This document shows positions 9,783 through 18,268 of a DNA stretch of 43,186 bases, piece by piece (positions within the stretch are counted from its first letter, which is position 1; each line of letters begins with the position of its first letter). Under the pieces are notes generated by a model, which was given only the letters and a program-made list of their open reading frames with translations, was not told where the DNA came from and searched no databases. The stretch lies in the NCBI GenBank assembly GCA_051876105.1, contig JBJEHN010000010.1:1-43186 (forward strand), in the 5' to 3' direction. The position numbers were made by a program, and so were the translations under genes. This DNA is from W2P13-069 sp051876105. Its GTDB lineage: Bacteria; Actinomycetota; Coriobacteriia; Coriobacteriales; QAMH01.

Positions 9783-9852
9783 CCCCTCGACGTTACATAC
9801 AGCTGAAAATGATAGCCAACCCAATTTTTGGGCCCTCGGGCGGAGGGCACAT
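9783..9852 (-). promoter_or_regulatory. Presumed atp operon promoter region
   Basis: This is the only space between the comEB terminator and the first atp gene, so the atp promoter should lie here. A weak TTGGGT (9819-9824) and TGTATG (9796-9801) pair with a 17-base spacer is the best I can find; each matches consensus in about half its positions. A small GC hairpin (9832-9848) lies upstream of it. Confidence 0.25.
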
Positions 9853-9891
9853 AAAAGGCAGACGGCACCTTACAGCGGGTCACCGTCTGCC
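9853..9891 (-). terminator. Terminator of the rpiB-glyA-comEB transcript
   Basis: A 9-bp stem (9857-9865 with 9883-9891) with a 17-base loop is followed on the minus strand by TTTTAT. It starts 16 bases after the comEB stop. The two stem arms contain GCAGAC and GTCTGC, the hexamer that is over-represented across this window. Confidence 0.8.
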
Positions 9892-9906
9892 CTGTGAATC
9901 ACGTTG

Positions 9907-10365
9907 CTAATCGAGCTTGCGGACCTTGATGCCGGACTCCTGGAGCAGCTGCAGGGCGAGGCCGTCGGGGTAGCCCTCCGAGAACACGATCTCTGCCACG
10001 CCGGCGTTGAGGAGCATCTTGGTGCACTGCACGCAGGGCTGCGTGGTGCAGTAGAGGATGCTGCCGTCCGTGTGGACGCCGTAGCGAGCCGCCTGGATGA
10101 TGGCGTTCTGCTCGGCGTGCACGCCGCGGCAGAGCTCGTGCTGCTGGCCGCTGGGGATGCCGAGCTGCTCGCGCAGGCAGCCGATCTCCAGGCAGTGGGC
10201 CAAGCCCGTGGGCCCGCCGTTGTAGCCGGTGGCGATGATGCGCTTGTCCTTGACCAGGATGGCGCCGACCTTGCGGCGGCGGCAGGTGGAGCGGGTGGCG
10301 ACGTCGCGCACGATGTCCATGAAGTACTCGTCCCAAGAGGGGCGCTTGAACTGGTCCTCGCTCAT
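9907..10365 (-). CDS. comEB: dCMP deaminase (ComEB-type)
   Basis: 152 residues of the cytidine/deoxycytidylate deaminase fold. The zinc site is complete: His83-Ala-Glu85 (GVHAEQNAI) and PCVQC with Cys111 and Cys114. A second cluster of Cys and His residues in the N-terminal half (Cys28, His57, Cys58, Cys63, His76, Cys79) resembles the extra region of dCMP deaminases. The reaction dCMP to dUMP supplies dTMP synthesis, which fits the neighbour glyA, source of methylene-tetrahydrofolate for thymidylate synthase. Bacillus has upp at the equivalent place before atp. A nucleotide deaminase of another specificity is possible but less likely. Confidence 0.9.
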   Translation of the reverse strand: MSEDQFKRPSWDEYFMDIVRDVATRSTCRRRKVGAILVKDKRIIATGYNGGPTGLAHCLEIGCLREQLGIPSGQQHELCRGVHAEQNAIIQAARYGVHTDGSILYCTTQPCVQCTKMLLNAGVAEIVFSEGYPDGLALQLLQESGIKVRKLD

Positions 10366-10379
10366 GAGGGGCCTTCTTC

Positions 10380-11636
10380 CTAGTAGCTGAGCCCGGGGTA
10401 CAGGGGGTGGGCCTGCAGCATCTCGGTCACGGTGTTGCGGATCTTGCGGAGCTCGTCGGAGTCGTCGCGGTTGAAGAGCGCGCGGGCGATGAGCTGGCCC
10501 ACCTGGCGCGCCTCGAAGGCCTCGAAGCCGCGGGTGGTCATGGCCGCCGTGCCCACGCGGATGCCGCTTGCGACGAAGGGGCTCAGCTGCTCGTTGGGGA
10601 TGGTGTTCTTGTTGCAGGTGATGCCCACGGAGTCGAGCAGGGCCTCGGCCTCCTTGCCGGTGACGCCGGACGCCGTGAGGTCGACGAGGCAGAGGTGGTT
10701 GTCCGTGCCGCCGGAGACCAGGCGCAGGCCGCCCTCGACCATGCCCTCGCCCATGACGCGGCAGTTCTCGACCACGTGCTCCATGTAGGTGCGGAAGTTG
10801 GGCTGCAGGGCCTCGCCGAAGGCCACGGCCTTGGCCGCGATGACGTGCATGAGCGGGCCGCCCTGGGAGCCGGGGAAGACGGCGGAGTTGTACTTCTTGA
10901 AGAGCTCCTCGCTGTTGGTGAGCATCATGCCGCCGCGGGGGCCGCGCAGGGTCTTGTGGGTAGTGGAGGTGGTGATGTGGGCGTGGGGCACCGGGGAGGG
11001 GTGCACGCCGGCGGCCACGAGACCGGCGATGTGGGCCATGTCGACCACCAGGTAGGCGCCCACCTCGTCGGCGATGCTGCGGAAAGCCGCGAAGTCGATG
11101 ACGCGGGGGTAGGCAGAGGCGCCGGCGACGATGACCTGGGGCTTCTCGGCAAGCGCCTGCTCGCGGACCTGGTCCATGTCGAGGCGCTCGGTCTGCTTGT
11201 CGACGCCGTAGGAGCAGACCTCGTAGAGCTTGCCGGAGAAGTTGGCCGGCGAGCCGTGGGTGAGGTGGCCGCCGTGGTCGAGGCTCATGCCCATGATCTT
11301 GTCACCCGGCTTGATGAGCGCGGCGTAGGCGGCCTGGTTGGCCTGGGCGCCGGAGTGAGGCTGCACGTTGGCAAAGCCGGCACCGAAGAGCGTGCAGGCG
11401 CGCTCGCGCGCGAGGTCCTCGACGAGGTCGACCTTCTCGCAGCCGCCGTAGTAGCGCTTGCCGGGGTAGCCTTCTGCGTACTTGTTGGTGAGGACGGTGC
11501 CCATGGCCTCCATGACGGAGGGGCTGGCGATGTTCTCAGACGCGATGAGCTCGATCTGGTCGCGCTGGCGCATGAGCTCCGCGTTGATGATCCCCGCTAC
11601 CTCGGGATCGGTGTTGTTGAGGTACTTGAAGCCCAT
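10380..11636 (-). CDS. glyA: Serine hydroxymethyltransferase
   Basis: 418 residues. This pyridoxal-phosphate enzyme converts serine and tetrahydrofolate to glycine and methylene-tetrahydrofolate. ELIASENIASPSVMEAMG near 29 and NKYAEGYPGKRYYGG near 51 are substrate and cofactor contacts, and TTHKTLRGPRGG carries the PLP lysine (Lys228). It lies three bases after rpiB and 14 bases before comEB. Its supply of one-carbon units and the deaminase product dUMP meet at thymidylate synthase, which is not in the window. Confidence 0.98.
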   Translation of the reverse strand: MGFKYLNNTDPEVAGIINAELMRQRDQIELIASENIASPSVMEAMGTVLTNKYAEGYPGKRYYGGCEKVDLVEDLARERACTLFGAGFANVQPHSGAQANQAAYAALIKPGDKIMGMSLDHGGHLTHGSPANFSGKLYEVCSYGVDKQTERLDMDQVREQALAEKPQVIVAGASAYPRVIDFAAFRSIADEVGAYLVVDMAHIAGLVAAGVHPSPVPHAHITTSTTHKTLRGPRGGMMLTNSEELFKKYNSAVFPGSQGGPLMHVIAAKAVAFGEALQPNFRTYMEHVVENCRVMGEGMVEGGLRLVSGGTDNHLCLVDLTASGVTGKEAEALLDSVGITCNKNTIPNEQLSPFVASGIRVGTAAMTTRGFEAFEARQVGQLIARALFNRDDSDELRKIRNTVTEMLQAHPLYPGLSY

Positions 11637-11639
11637 GTC

Positions 11640-12089
11640 TTACCTTTCTTCGATCGCTGCGATCTTGTCGACGCGGTTGCAGTGGCGGCCGCCCTCGAAG
11701 GGCGTGCCGAGGAAGGCCTCGATGACGGCCTTGTTGTCCTCGAGGCTCACAAAGCGGCCGGAGAGGGTGAGGACGTTGGCGTTGTTGTGCTGGCGGGTGA
11801 GGCGGGCGAACTCGGGGTTGGTGATGTTTGCGGCGCGGATGCCCTTGACCTTGTTGGCGGCGATGGCCATGCCGATGCCCGTGCCGCAGACCAAGATGCC
11901 GAACTCGGCCCTGCCAGCTGCGACGTCCTCGGCCACGGGGAGTGCGTAGTCGGGGTAGTCGACGCTCTGCGCGCCGTGGCAGCCCCTGTCCTCGACCTCG
12001 TAGCCCTGCTCCTGCAGCCATGCGGCAAGCTGGGCCTTCTGCTCGAAGCCGCCGTGGTCGCTTCCGATGCTCAAGCGAACGCTGCCCAT
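11640..12089 (-). CDS. rpiB: Ribose-5-phosphate isomerase B
   Basis: 149 residues, the usual RpiB/LacAB length. It interconverts ribose 5-phosphate and ribulose 5-phosphate in the pentose phosphate pathway. SDHGGFEQK at 10-18 and GILVCGTGIGMAIAANK around 64-80 are present, with Cys68 as the likely catalytic base of B-type isomerases. An allose-6-phosphate or galactose-6-phosphate isomerase is possible in this family, but the rpiB-glyA linkage matches the housekeeping gene of Bacillus. The 120-base gap upstream (12090-12209) should contain its promoter. It holds a short palindrome (12130-12140) but no clear promoter match. Confidence 0.93.
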   Translation of the reverse strand: MGSVRLSIGSDHGGFEQKAQLAAWLQEQGYEVEDRGCHGAQSVDYPDYALPVAEDVAAGRAEFGILVCGTGIGMAIAANKVKGIRAANITNPEFARLTRQHNNANVLTLSGRFVSLEDNKAVIEAFLGTPFEGGRHCNRVDKIAAIEER

Positions 12090-12209
12090 CTCTTCTCTCT
12101 CCTTTGCTCTGGGACTGGACGCTAATCTCGCTAGTCTAGCATCCCCAGTATGCGCAACGGGTATTGCGGGCAGGTAAAGGCGGGTGCGGCGCGCTTTTGG
12201 GCAGAAAGG

Positions 12210-12815
12210 CTAGGAGGCGGGGGCGTCGAGCAGGGCCACGGCGAGCACCATGTGCGCCGGGATGCAGCCCTCGCGCAGGACGCGCGGAACAGGCTGCGTG
12301 CAGTCGACAATGGTGGAGGCCAGTCCGCCGGGGCAGGAGGGCGCGGCCTTGGGGTCGAGGTAGGGGCGCAGCGAGGGGTCGACCTGGGCGGCCAGCACCG
12401 GGGCGGGGCGGCCGTGGAGGTTGGCGCTGGTGCAGGCGAGCGGGCTGTCGAGCGCGCGCAGCAGCTGGCGGCAGCGGGGGTCGTCGGGCATGCGCAAGGC
12501 AACGGTGCCGTCTGGCGCGGTGCCGCCCAGAGAGAGCGCCCTCTTCGAGGCCTTGAGCACGAGGGTGAGGCCGCCGGGCCACAGCATGCCGGCCAAGCGG
12601 TGGGCGTAGGCCGGTACCTCGCAGGCGAGCTCGTCGAGCGCCAGCGCGCCCTCCACCAGCCAGGGCAGCACCTGCCCGGTGGGGCGGCCCTTGAGGGCGA
12701 ATATCTCGCGGTAACCCGCAGAGCCCGGCAGGGCTGCCAGGCCGTAAACCGTGTCTGTTGAGACGACCAGGCAGCCGCCCTGCTGCAAGGTGGCGAGCCC
12801 CTTGTCCTCCGTCAT
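12210..12815 (-). CDS. tsaC: Threonylcarbamoyl-AMP synthase (Sua5/YrdC/TsaC family)
   Basis: 201 residues, the single YrdC domain without the extra Sua5 domain. It makes threonylcarbamoyl-AMP from threonine, bicarbonate and ATP for the t6A modification of ANN-decoding tRNAs. STDTVYGL at 19-26, LKGRPTGQVLPWLV near 41, SANLHGRPAP near 130 and the late ASTIVD stretch fit the family. The middle lysine/arginine motif is a little divergent (KGRPTGQ). The ATG overlaps the recN stop (ATGA), so it is the last gene of the long operon that starts with the biotin enzyme. Confidence 0.9.
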   Translation of the reverse strand: MTEDKGLATLQQGGCLVVSTDTVYGLAALPGSAGYREIFALKGRPTGQVLPWLVEGALALDELACEVPAYAHRLAGMLWPGGLTLVLKASKRALSLGGTAPDGTVALRMPDDPRCRQLLRALDSPLACTSANLHGRPAPVLAAQVDPSLRPYLDPKAAPSCPGGLASTIVDCTQPVPRVLREGCIPAHMVLAVALLDAPAS

Positions 12816-14440
12816 CGCCCCTCTCCCTTCCCAAGAAGGCTGCGCGCGTGCTCGAGGGCGGTGGCGTCTGCCCGGCCCGAGAGCATGCGGGCGAGCTCTG
12901 CCACGCGCTCCTCACCCTCCACGCGGCGCAGTGTTGTTGACGGCAGGGCGCCCTCGCGCTCTTGCTTGCTGACTACGAAATGCGCGTCTGCGCGCGCGGC
13001 GACCTGCGGCAGGTGGGTGACGACGACCACCTGGGCGCAGCGCGAGAGCTCCTGCAGGCGCTGGGCCACGGCCTCGCCCGCCTCCCCGCCCAACCCGGCG
13101 TCGACCTCGTCGAAGACGATCGTGTCCTCCGAGCTGCCGGCGCCCTGGCGCATGACGCACTCCAGGGCGAGCAGGATGCGCGAGAGCTCGCCGCCGGAGG
13201 CGATCTGGCGCAGCGGGCGCGGGGCGGCTGCCGGCGCGGGACTGTAGAGCAGCTCGCCTGCCGCGGGGCCGGCGTCGCCCCAGCGCGAGCCAGCGAGGCT
13301 CTCGAAGCTGAAGGCGAAGCGGGCCTGGGGCATGGCGAGCTGGGCGGCCGAGGCCTCCAAGCTGCGGCAGAGCTCCCCTGCGCGCGCGTCCCTCGTGGCT
13401 TGGAGCTCCCTGCCGGCCGCTTGCAGGCGCGCTGCGGCCTCGTCCTTGGCGCGCTGGGCGCTCTCGAGCTCCTGGGGCGAGCCCTCGGCAGCGCGCAGGG
13501 CCTGGCGCGCGTGCTCCCAAGCCTGCATCACCTGCTCCATGCCGGGGCCGTAGCGGCGCATGAGCCCGCTCAGGGCTCCCAGGCGCTCGAGGTGCTGCTC
13601 GAGGGAGGCCGGGTCGCAGTCGAGCGAGTCTCCGTAGGCGCGCAGGTCGCGCGCGAGCTCGGCGAGCTGGCCCTGCAGGCCGTCGAGGCGCTCGGCCAGG
13701 GAGTCGAGCTCGGGGTCGGCGCCCTGGCGGCGCGCGAGCTGGGCCCCCGCCTGGGCCAGCTCGTCGAGCACGGCGCCCTCTGCGCTCAGCGCGCCGAGCG
13801 CCGCCTGGACGGCCTCGGCGATCTGCTGGGCGCCCTGGAGGCGCGGCAGCTCCGCCTCGAGCTGCTCGTACTCGCCCGGGCGCGGGTCGACGGCGCTGAT
13901 CTGGCCCTCCACGAAGCGCTGGTACTCCAGCTCCTGCTGGCTCTGGCTGGCGGCCTCCTTGAGCTGGCGGCAGCGCTTGGAGGCAGCGCGGTAGGCGGCA
14001 AGCGCGCTGCGGTAGGGCTGCAGGTGGGCGCCGCTCGGGTCGATGAAGCGGTCGAGCAGCTCGACCTGCACGGCCGGTTGCAGCAGGCGCACCTGCTCGT
14101 GCTGGCCGTGGATGCTCAGCGACGAGAGGGCGTCTGCGAGCTGGCCTACGGTGGCCATCTCGCCGTCGAGGCTGCAGCGGCTGCGGCCCTGGGCGCTCAG
14201 GCGGCGGATGGCGACATGCTCGGCGCCCCCAACAGTGAAGCGTGCCTCGGCGCGCGCCTCCTGGGCACCGTCGCGCACGGCCTTGGAGTCCGCGCGCTGG
14301 CCGCTCAGCAGCTTGAGGGCGGAGAGCAGGGCCGTCTTGCCGGCGCCGGTCTCGCCCGTGAGCACGGTGAGCCCGGCGGAGAGCTCCATGCCGGCGTCCT
14401 CGATGAGGGCTATGTCATGCACACGGAGCTCGTCGATCAT
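12812..14440 (-). CDS. recN: DNA repair protein RecN
   Basis: 542 residues, an SMC-like ATPase for double-strand break repair. Walker A GETGAGKT at 29-36, a long coiled-coil-rich middle (about 150-390), the ABC signature SGGELSR at 415-421, Walker B TIVFDEVDAG at 440-449 and the switch THLPQVAA near 475. The frame is open far upstream, but the ATG at 14440 (MIDELRVHDIALIED) is the family N-terminus and overlaps the nadK stop as ATGA. It closes the dxs-tlyA-nadK-recN run known from clostridia; argR, usual between them, is absent. Confidence 0.97.
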   Translation of the reverse strand: MIDELRVHDIALIEDAGMELSAGLTVLTGETGAGKTALLSALKLLSGQRADSKAVRDGAQEARAEARFTVGGAEHVAIRRLSAQGRSRCSLDGEMATVGQLADALSSLSIHGQHEQVRLLQPAVQVELLDRFIDPSGAHLQPYRSALAAYRAASKRCRQLKEAASQSQQELEYQRFVEGQISAVDPRPGEYEQLEAELPRLQGAQQIAEAVQAALGALSAEGAVLDELAQAGAQLARRQGADPELDSLAERLDGLQGQLAELARDLRAYGDSLDCDPASLEQHLERLGALSGLMRRYGPGMEQVMQAWEHARQALRAAEGSPQELESAQRAKDEAAARLQAAGRELQATRDARAGELCRSLEASAAQLAMPQARFAFSFESLAGSRWGDAGPAAGELLYSPAPAAAPRPLRQIASGGELSRILLALECVMRQGAGSSEDTIVFDEVDAGLGGEAGEAVAQRLQELSRCAQVVVVTHLPQVAARADAHFVVSKQEREGALPSTTLRRVEGEERVAELARMLSGRADATALEHARSLLGKGEGR

Positions 14441-15273
14441 CGCAGCTCGCCCCCGTTGAAGAAGACCTGCGAGACGCTCTTGAAGAAGTCGTCGCCGCCC
14501 TGCACCACCAGCAGCTCGCTTGCGCCGCGCGCCACGGTGATGGAGGCCACACCGCGGATGTCGAGCGCGAGGCCGTCGACGAAGACCGAGGCCTCCTCCA
14601 TGTTGCGCCCGCCCATGGTGACCTCGATGACGTCCGAGGGGGCGGTGACGATGGCGCGGCTGCTGAGCGCGTGGGGTGCCAAGGGCACGGCGACCAGCCC
14701 GCCGTAGCGCGGCGAGACGATGGGCCCGCCAGCGGAGAGCGCGTAGGCGGTGGAGCCGGTGGCGGTGGAGATGACGAGGCCGTCTGCCCTCAGGCGCGCC
14801 ACCGCGATGCCGTTGACGCCCAGGGTGTACTCCACCACATGGCCGCTGGCGCCGCGGGTGTAGGCGACCTCGTTGAGGGCGGTGATGGAGAGCTCTGTGC
14901 CATCGAGCGCGCACAGGCGGGCGTCGAGCGTCGAGCGGCGCTCCACGGGCAGCTCGCCTGCCAGGGCGCTTGCGATGAGGTCGAGCTCGTCGCGCGAGGG
15001 GTTGCCGGAAAGGAAGCCAAGGTCGCCGTAGTTGAGGCCCAGCAGGGGCACCGGGGCAAAGCCCAGGGCGCGCGCGGCGGCGAGGAAGGTGCCGTCTCCG
15101 CCCATGGGGACGGCCAGGGCCAGCTCGCCGACCGCGGCAGCGGGCAGGGCAGCCTGCTCCGCGGGGTGGACGGCGGCGTCTATGCCGGCCACGGCCAGGC
15201 GTGCGCTCAAGAGGCGCGCGTGTTCGCGCGCTGCGGGGTTCACGCTGGGGATGAGCAGTACCTTGGGAGCCAT
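14437..15273 (-). CDS. nadK: NAD kinase
   Basis: 278 residues. It phosphorylates NAD to NADP with ATP or polyphosphate. The GGDGT nucleotide motif is at 58-62, followed by GLNYGDLGFLS, LNEVAYTRG and the glycine-rich DGLVISTATGSTAYALSAGG block that binds NAD. These are all the conserved blocks of the family. It sits between tlyA and recN, overlapping recN by 4 bases. Confidence 0.97.
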   Translation of the reverse strand: MAPKVLLIPSVNPAAREHARLLSARLAVAGIDAAVHPAEQAALPAAAVGELALAVPMGGDGTFLAAARALGFAPVPLLGLNYGDLGFLSGNPSRDELDLIASALAGELPVERRSTLDARLCALDGTELSITALNEVAYTRGASGHVVEYTLGVNGIAVARLRADGLVISTATGSTAYALSAGGPIVSPRYGGLVAVPLAPHALSSRAIVTAPSDVIEVTMGGRNMEEASVFVDGLALDIRGVASITVARGASELLVVQGGDDFFKSVSQVFFNGGELR

Positions 15274-15285
15274 GTCCCCTCCTCG

Positions 15286-16095
15286 CTAGGGCTGGTGGGC
15301 GCGCAGCACCGTCTCCTCGACGGCAGTCTCCACGCGCAGGTCGTGTGGCGCGCTCCCCTCGAGGGGCCGGCGCGCGTGCAGCAGGAACTCGATGTTGCCG
15401 GCGGGGCCCTTGATGGGCGAGCACGCCAGCGCCAGCGGCTGCAGGCCGCAGCTGCGGGCGGCGGCCAGGGCGCGGCGCAGGGCCTCCGCGTGCAGCTCGG
15501 GGCTGCGGACCACGCCGCCCTCCCCCACCTGCTCGGAGTCGAGCTCGAACTGGGGCTTGACGAGCATGGCGAGCTGGCCGCCGGGCGCGGTGAGGCGCGC
15601 GATGTCTGGCATGAGGCTGGCAAGCGAGACGAACGAGAGATCGCCCACCACCAGCTCGAAGGGGCCGCCCACAGCCTGCACGTCGATGCCGCGCACGTTG
15701 GTGCGCTCGAAGAGGCTCACGCGCTGGTCCTGGCGCAGGGTCCAGGAGAACTGCCCGTAGCCGACGTCGACCGCGCACACGGAGGCCGCCCCCGCCTGCA
15801 GCAGGCAGTGGGTGAAGCCGCCGGTCGAGCAGCCGAGGTCGGCGGCGCGCAGGCCGCGCACGTCGATGGCGAAGGCCTCGAGCGCGCCGGCGAGCTTCTC
15901 GCCGCCGCGCGAGACGAAGCGCGCCTGGTTCTTGAGGCGTATCGCAACATCCGGCTTGAGGCGCTTGCCGGCGCAGGTCTCGCGGTGCTCGCCCACGACC
16001 ACCTCGCCGGCCAGCACGGCCACCTGGGCATCGTGGAGGTTGGCGAACAGGCCGCGCTCCACCAGCAGCTCGTCGAGCCGTGGCTTGAGGCTCAT
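15286..16095 (-). CDS. tlyA: TlyA family rRNA 2'-O-methyltransferase
   Basis: 269 residues. An S4 RNA-binding domain (about 1-65, LDELLVERGLFANLHDAQVAV) is followed by an FtsJ-type methyltransferase domain. The SAM motif ADLGCSTGGFTHCLLQAG, the acidic VGDLSFVSL motif and VKPQFE are present. TlyA enzymes methylate cytidines of 16S and sometimes 23S rRNA and decide capreomycin sensitivity in mycobacteria; whether both sites are methylated here cannot be read from sequence. I chose the ATG at 16095, which overlaps the dxs stop as ATGA. The open frame continues upstream only as a shadow of dxs. Confidence 0.94.
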   Translation of the reverse strand: MSLKPRLDELLVERGLFANLHDAQVAVLAGEVVVGEHRETCAGKRLKPDVAIRLKNQARFVSRGGEKLAGALEAFAIDVRGLRAADLGCSTGGFTHCLLQAGAASVCAVDVGYGQFSWTLRQDQRVSLFERTNVRGIDVQAVGGPFELVVGDLSFVSLASLMPDIARLTAPGGQLAMLVKPQFELDSEQVGEGGVVRSPELHAEALRRALAAARSCGLQPLALACSPIKGPAGNIEFLLHARRPLEGSAPHDLRVETAVEETVLRAHQP

Positions 16096-17966
16096 CGCGC
16101 AAGCGCCCCCTGGACAGAGGAGGCGATGCCCTCGGCGTCGAGCCCGCAGCTCGCGAGCAGCTCCTTGGGAGAGCCCTGGGTCACGAAGCCGTCCGGCAGG
16201 CCCAGCGTGCACACAGCGGGGTGCAAGCCGCTGCAGGCGAGCTCCTCGAGCACCGCCGAGCCGAAGCCCCCCACGATGCTGTTCTCCTCGATGGTGACGA
16301 TGTGCCCGCAGGCCGCCGCCTGGGCCACGGCCGCCGCGTCGAGCGGCTTGACCCAGCGCATGTCCCACACGTCGGCCTCGATGCCGCGCTCTGCCAGCAG
16401 CTCCGCGGCGTCCATCGCGGCCTTGACCATGGTGCCCACGGCCAGCAGCGCCACGTCTGCGCCCTGGCGCAGCTGGCGGGCGCAGGGGCGCGTCCAGGTC
16501 TCCACGCGGGCGCCCTCCTCCTGCAGCGCCGTGCCCCTGGCGTAGCGCACGCACACCGGGCCCTCGAGGGCGTGCGCTGTGCGCAGGGCGCTGCGCAGCT
16601 CGACGTCCGTGGAGGGCGCGAGAACGGTCATCCCCGGCACCATGCGCATGTACGAGAGGTCGAAGGCCCCGTGGTGGGTGGGGCCGTCCTCGCCCACCAA
16701 GCCTGCGCGGTCGAGGCAGAACACGACGTGCTGGCCCTGGAGGGCGACGTTGATCACGATCTGGTCGAAGGCGCGCTGCGCGAAGGTAGAGTACAGCGCG
16801 ACGAAGGGCTTCTTGCCCGCCATGGCCAGGGAGCTCGCCATGGTGACGGCGTTTTCCTCGGCTATGCCGACGTCGAAGAAGCGGCGCGGGAAGTCCCTCT
16901 GGAAGGCGCTCAGGCCGGTGCCGTCGGGCATGGCCGCGGTGATGGCGACCACGTCCTCGTCGGTGGCGGCGATGGCGCGCAGCTCGTTGGAGAAGACGCT
17001 CGTCCAGCTGGGGCCGCCACCCTTGGAGAGCTTGCTGCCCGTCTCGACGTCGAAGGGGCCCACGCCGTGGAAGATGTCCGGGCGGTCCTGGGCAGGCGCA
17101 TAGCCCTTGCCCTTGGTGGTGACGGCATGGATGAGGACCGGGCCGTCGACCTCCTTGGCGTCGCGGATGAGGGTCTCGAGGTTGAGCAGGTCGTGGCCGT
17201 CGACGGGGCCGACGTAGGTCACCCCGAAGCCCTCGAAGAACATGGTGCCGTTGGGCGCCAGGAACTGCTTGGTCGCGTCCTTGACAGCGTTGCCCGTCTC
17301 TGCCAGCAGCCTGCCCAGGCGCCCGCGCGACTCAAGGCCGTCCATGACGCGGTCCCTGGTGCTGATATAGCGCTGGTCGAGGCGCGCGCGGCCCAGGAAG
17401 TTGGCGAACCCGCCCACGCTGCGCGAGATGGACATGCCGTTGTCGTTGAGGATGATGATGACCTTGGTGCCGCTGTTGCCTATCTCGTTGAGGGCCTCGA
17501 GCGACATGCCGCCGGCGAAGGAGGCGTCGCCCACGACCGCGGCGATGGTGCGCCCGTCGCCGTCGATGTCGCGCGCGAGGGCGTAGCCCAGCGCGGTGGA
17601 GAGGGCGTCTGAGGCATGACCGGAGTTATGCGAGTCGTAAGGGCTCTCCGTGATCTTGGGGAAACCCGAGACACCCCCCATGGTGCGCAGGGTCTTGAAG
17701 GCCTCCCTGCGGCCGGTGAGGAGCTTGTGCGCGTAGGCCTGGTGGCCCACGTCGAAGACGATGCGGTCGAAGGGGCAGTCGAGCACGCGGTGCAGCGCGA
17801 GGATGATCTCGACGGCGCCCAGCGAGGACGCCAGGTGCCCGCCGTGCACGGCGGCGGTGGCGACCATCTCGCTGCGCAGCTCTGCTGCCAGCTGCTCGAG
17901 CTCGCTGTACGAGAGCTCCTTGAGAGCGCTCGGGTCTGGGATGCGGTCGAGTATGGATTCAGTCAT
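16092..17966 (-). CDS. dxs: 1-deoxy-D-xylulose-5-phosphate synthase
   Basis: 624 residues. This thiamine-diphosphate enzyme joins pyruvate and glyceraldehyde 3-phosphate in the first step of the MEP isoprenoid pathway. GGHLASSLGAVE near the start, VGDASFAGGMSLEALNEIG and LNDNGMSIS (the thiamine/metal motif, in the GDA form), DGHDLLNLETLI, and the C-terminal transketolase blocks FVALYSTFAQRAFDQ and DRAGLVGEDGPTHHG are all present. The ATG at 17966 was chosen; a TTG at 17978 is open but overlaps xseB. The ispA prenyltransferase gene that often precedes dxs is missing here. Confidence 0.97.
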   Translation of the reverse strand: MTESILDRIPDPSALKELSYSELEQLAAELRSEMVATAAVHGGHLASSLGAVEIILALHRVLDCPFDRIVFDVGHQAYAHKLLTGRREAFKTLRTMGGVSGFPKITESPYDSHNSGHASDALSTALGYALARDIDGDGRTIAAVVGDASFAGGMSLEALNEIGNSGTKVIIILNDNGMSISRSVGGFANFLGRARLDQRYISTRDRVMDGLESRGRLGRLLAETGNAVKDATKQFLAPNGTMFFEGFGVTYVGPVDGHDLLNLETLIRDAKEVDGPVLIHAVTTKGKGYAPAQDRPDIFHGVGPFDVETGSKLSKGGGPSWTSVFSNELRAIAATDEDVVAITAAMPDGTGLSAFQRDFPRRFFDVGIAEENAVTMASSLAMAGKKPFVALYSTFAQRAFDQIVINVALQGQHVVFCLDRAGLVGEDGPTHHGAFDLSYMRMVPGMTVLAPSTDVELRSALRTAHALEGPVCVRYARGTALQEEGARVETWTRPCARQLRQGADVALLAVGTMVKAAMDAAELLAERGIEADVWDMRWVKPLDAAAVAQAAACGHIVTIEENSIVGGFGSAVLEELACSGLHPAVCTLGLPDGFVTQGSPKELLASCGLDAEGIASSVQGALAR

Positions 17967-17974
17967 AGGCTCTC

Positions 17975-18268
17975 TCAAGAGCGGGGCTCAGGCTCCGCCT
18001 CTTCTTCAGAGGGAGGGGCGCCCTCCTCCTGCGCGGGGGCAGGAGCGGGGGGCTCCCCGCCCTGGGCTTCTTCTTCAGATGCCGCGCGCTCGAGCTCCTC
18101 TGCGGAGAACTCGGGCTTGTCGACGAGCTCGGCGGCGCGGTTGCCGAGCTTGATGGCCTCCTCGTAGAGGTCGAGGCTCTTCTCGAGCGAGAGGTCCTTC
18201 TTGCGCACCTCCGTGACTATCTCGTCAAGGCGGGCGCGGACCTCTGAGAAGCTGCCGTACTCAGCCAT
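17975..18268 (-). CDS. xseB: Exodeoxyribonuclease VII small subunit with acidic Pro/Glu tail
   Basis: 97 residues. Residues 1-60 are a standard XseB helical hairpin (FSEVRARLDEIVTEVR followed by LSLEKSLDLYEEAIKLG). The remaining third is a low-complexity Glu/Pro/Ala tail not present in typical XseB proteins of about 70-80 residues. XseB works with XseA, whose gene is usually just upstream but is not in this window. The ATG shares one base with the nusB stop (TGATG); a GTG one codon earlier is also possible. Confidence 0.9.
   Translation of the reverse strand: MAEYGSFSEVRARLDEIVTEVRKKDLSLEKSLDLYEEAIKLGNRAAELVDKPEFSAEELERAASEEEAQGGEPPAPAPAQEEGAPPSEEEAEPEPRS

Noticed and set aside
12130..12140. 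Palindrome GCTAGTCTAGC upstream of rpiB
   Set aside because: Short, and not placed relative to any promoter I can support; it may be chance.
12152..12167. Possible terminator hairpin after tsaC
   Set aside because: Only a 5-bp stem with no T run.
12812..16102. A 1096-codon minus-strand open frame
   Set aside because: Only its last 542 codons look like protein (RecN). The Arg/Pro-rich front part is a shadow of nadK and tlyA, which are clear in another frame.
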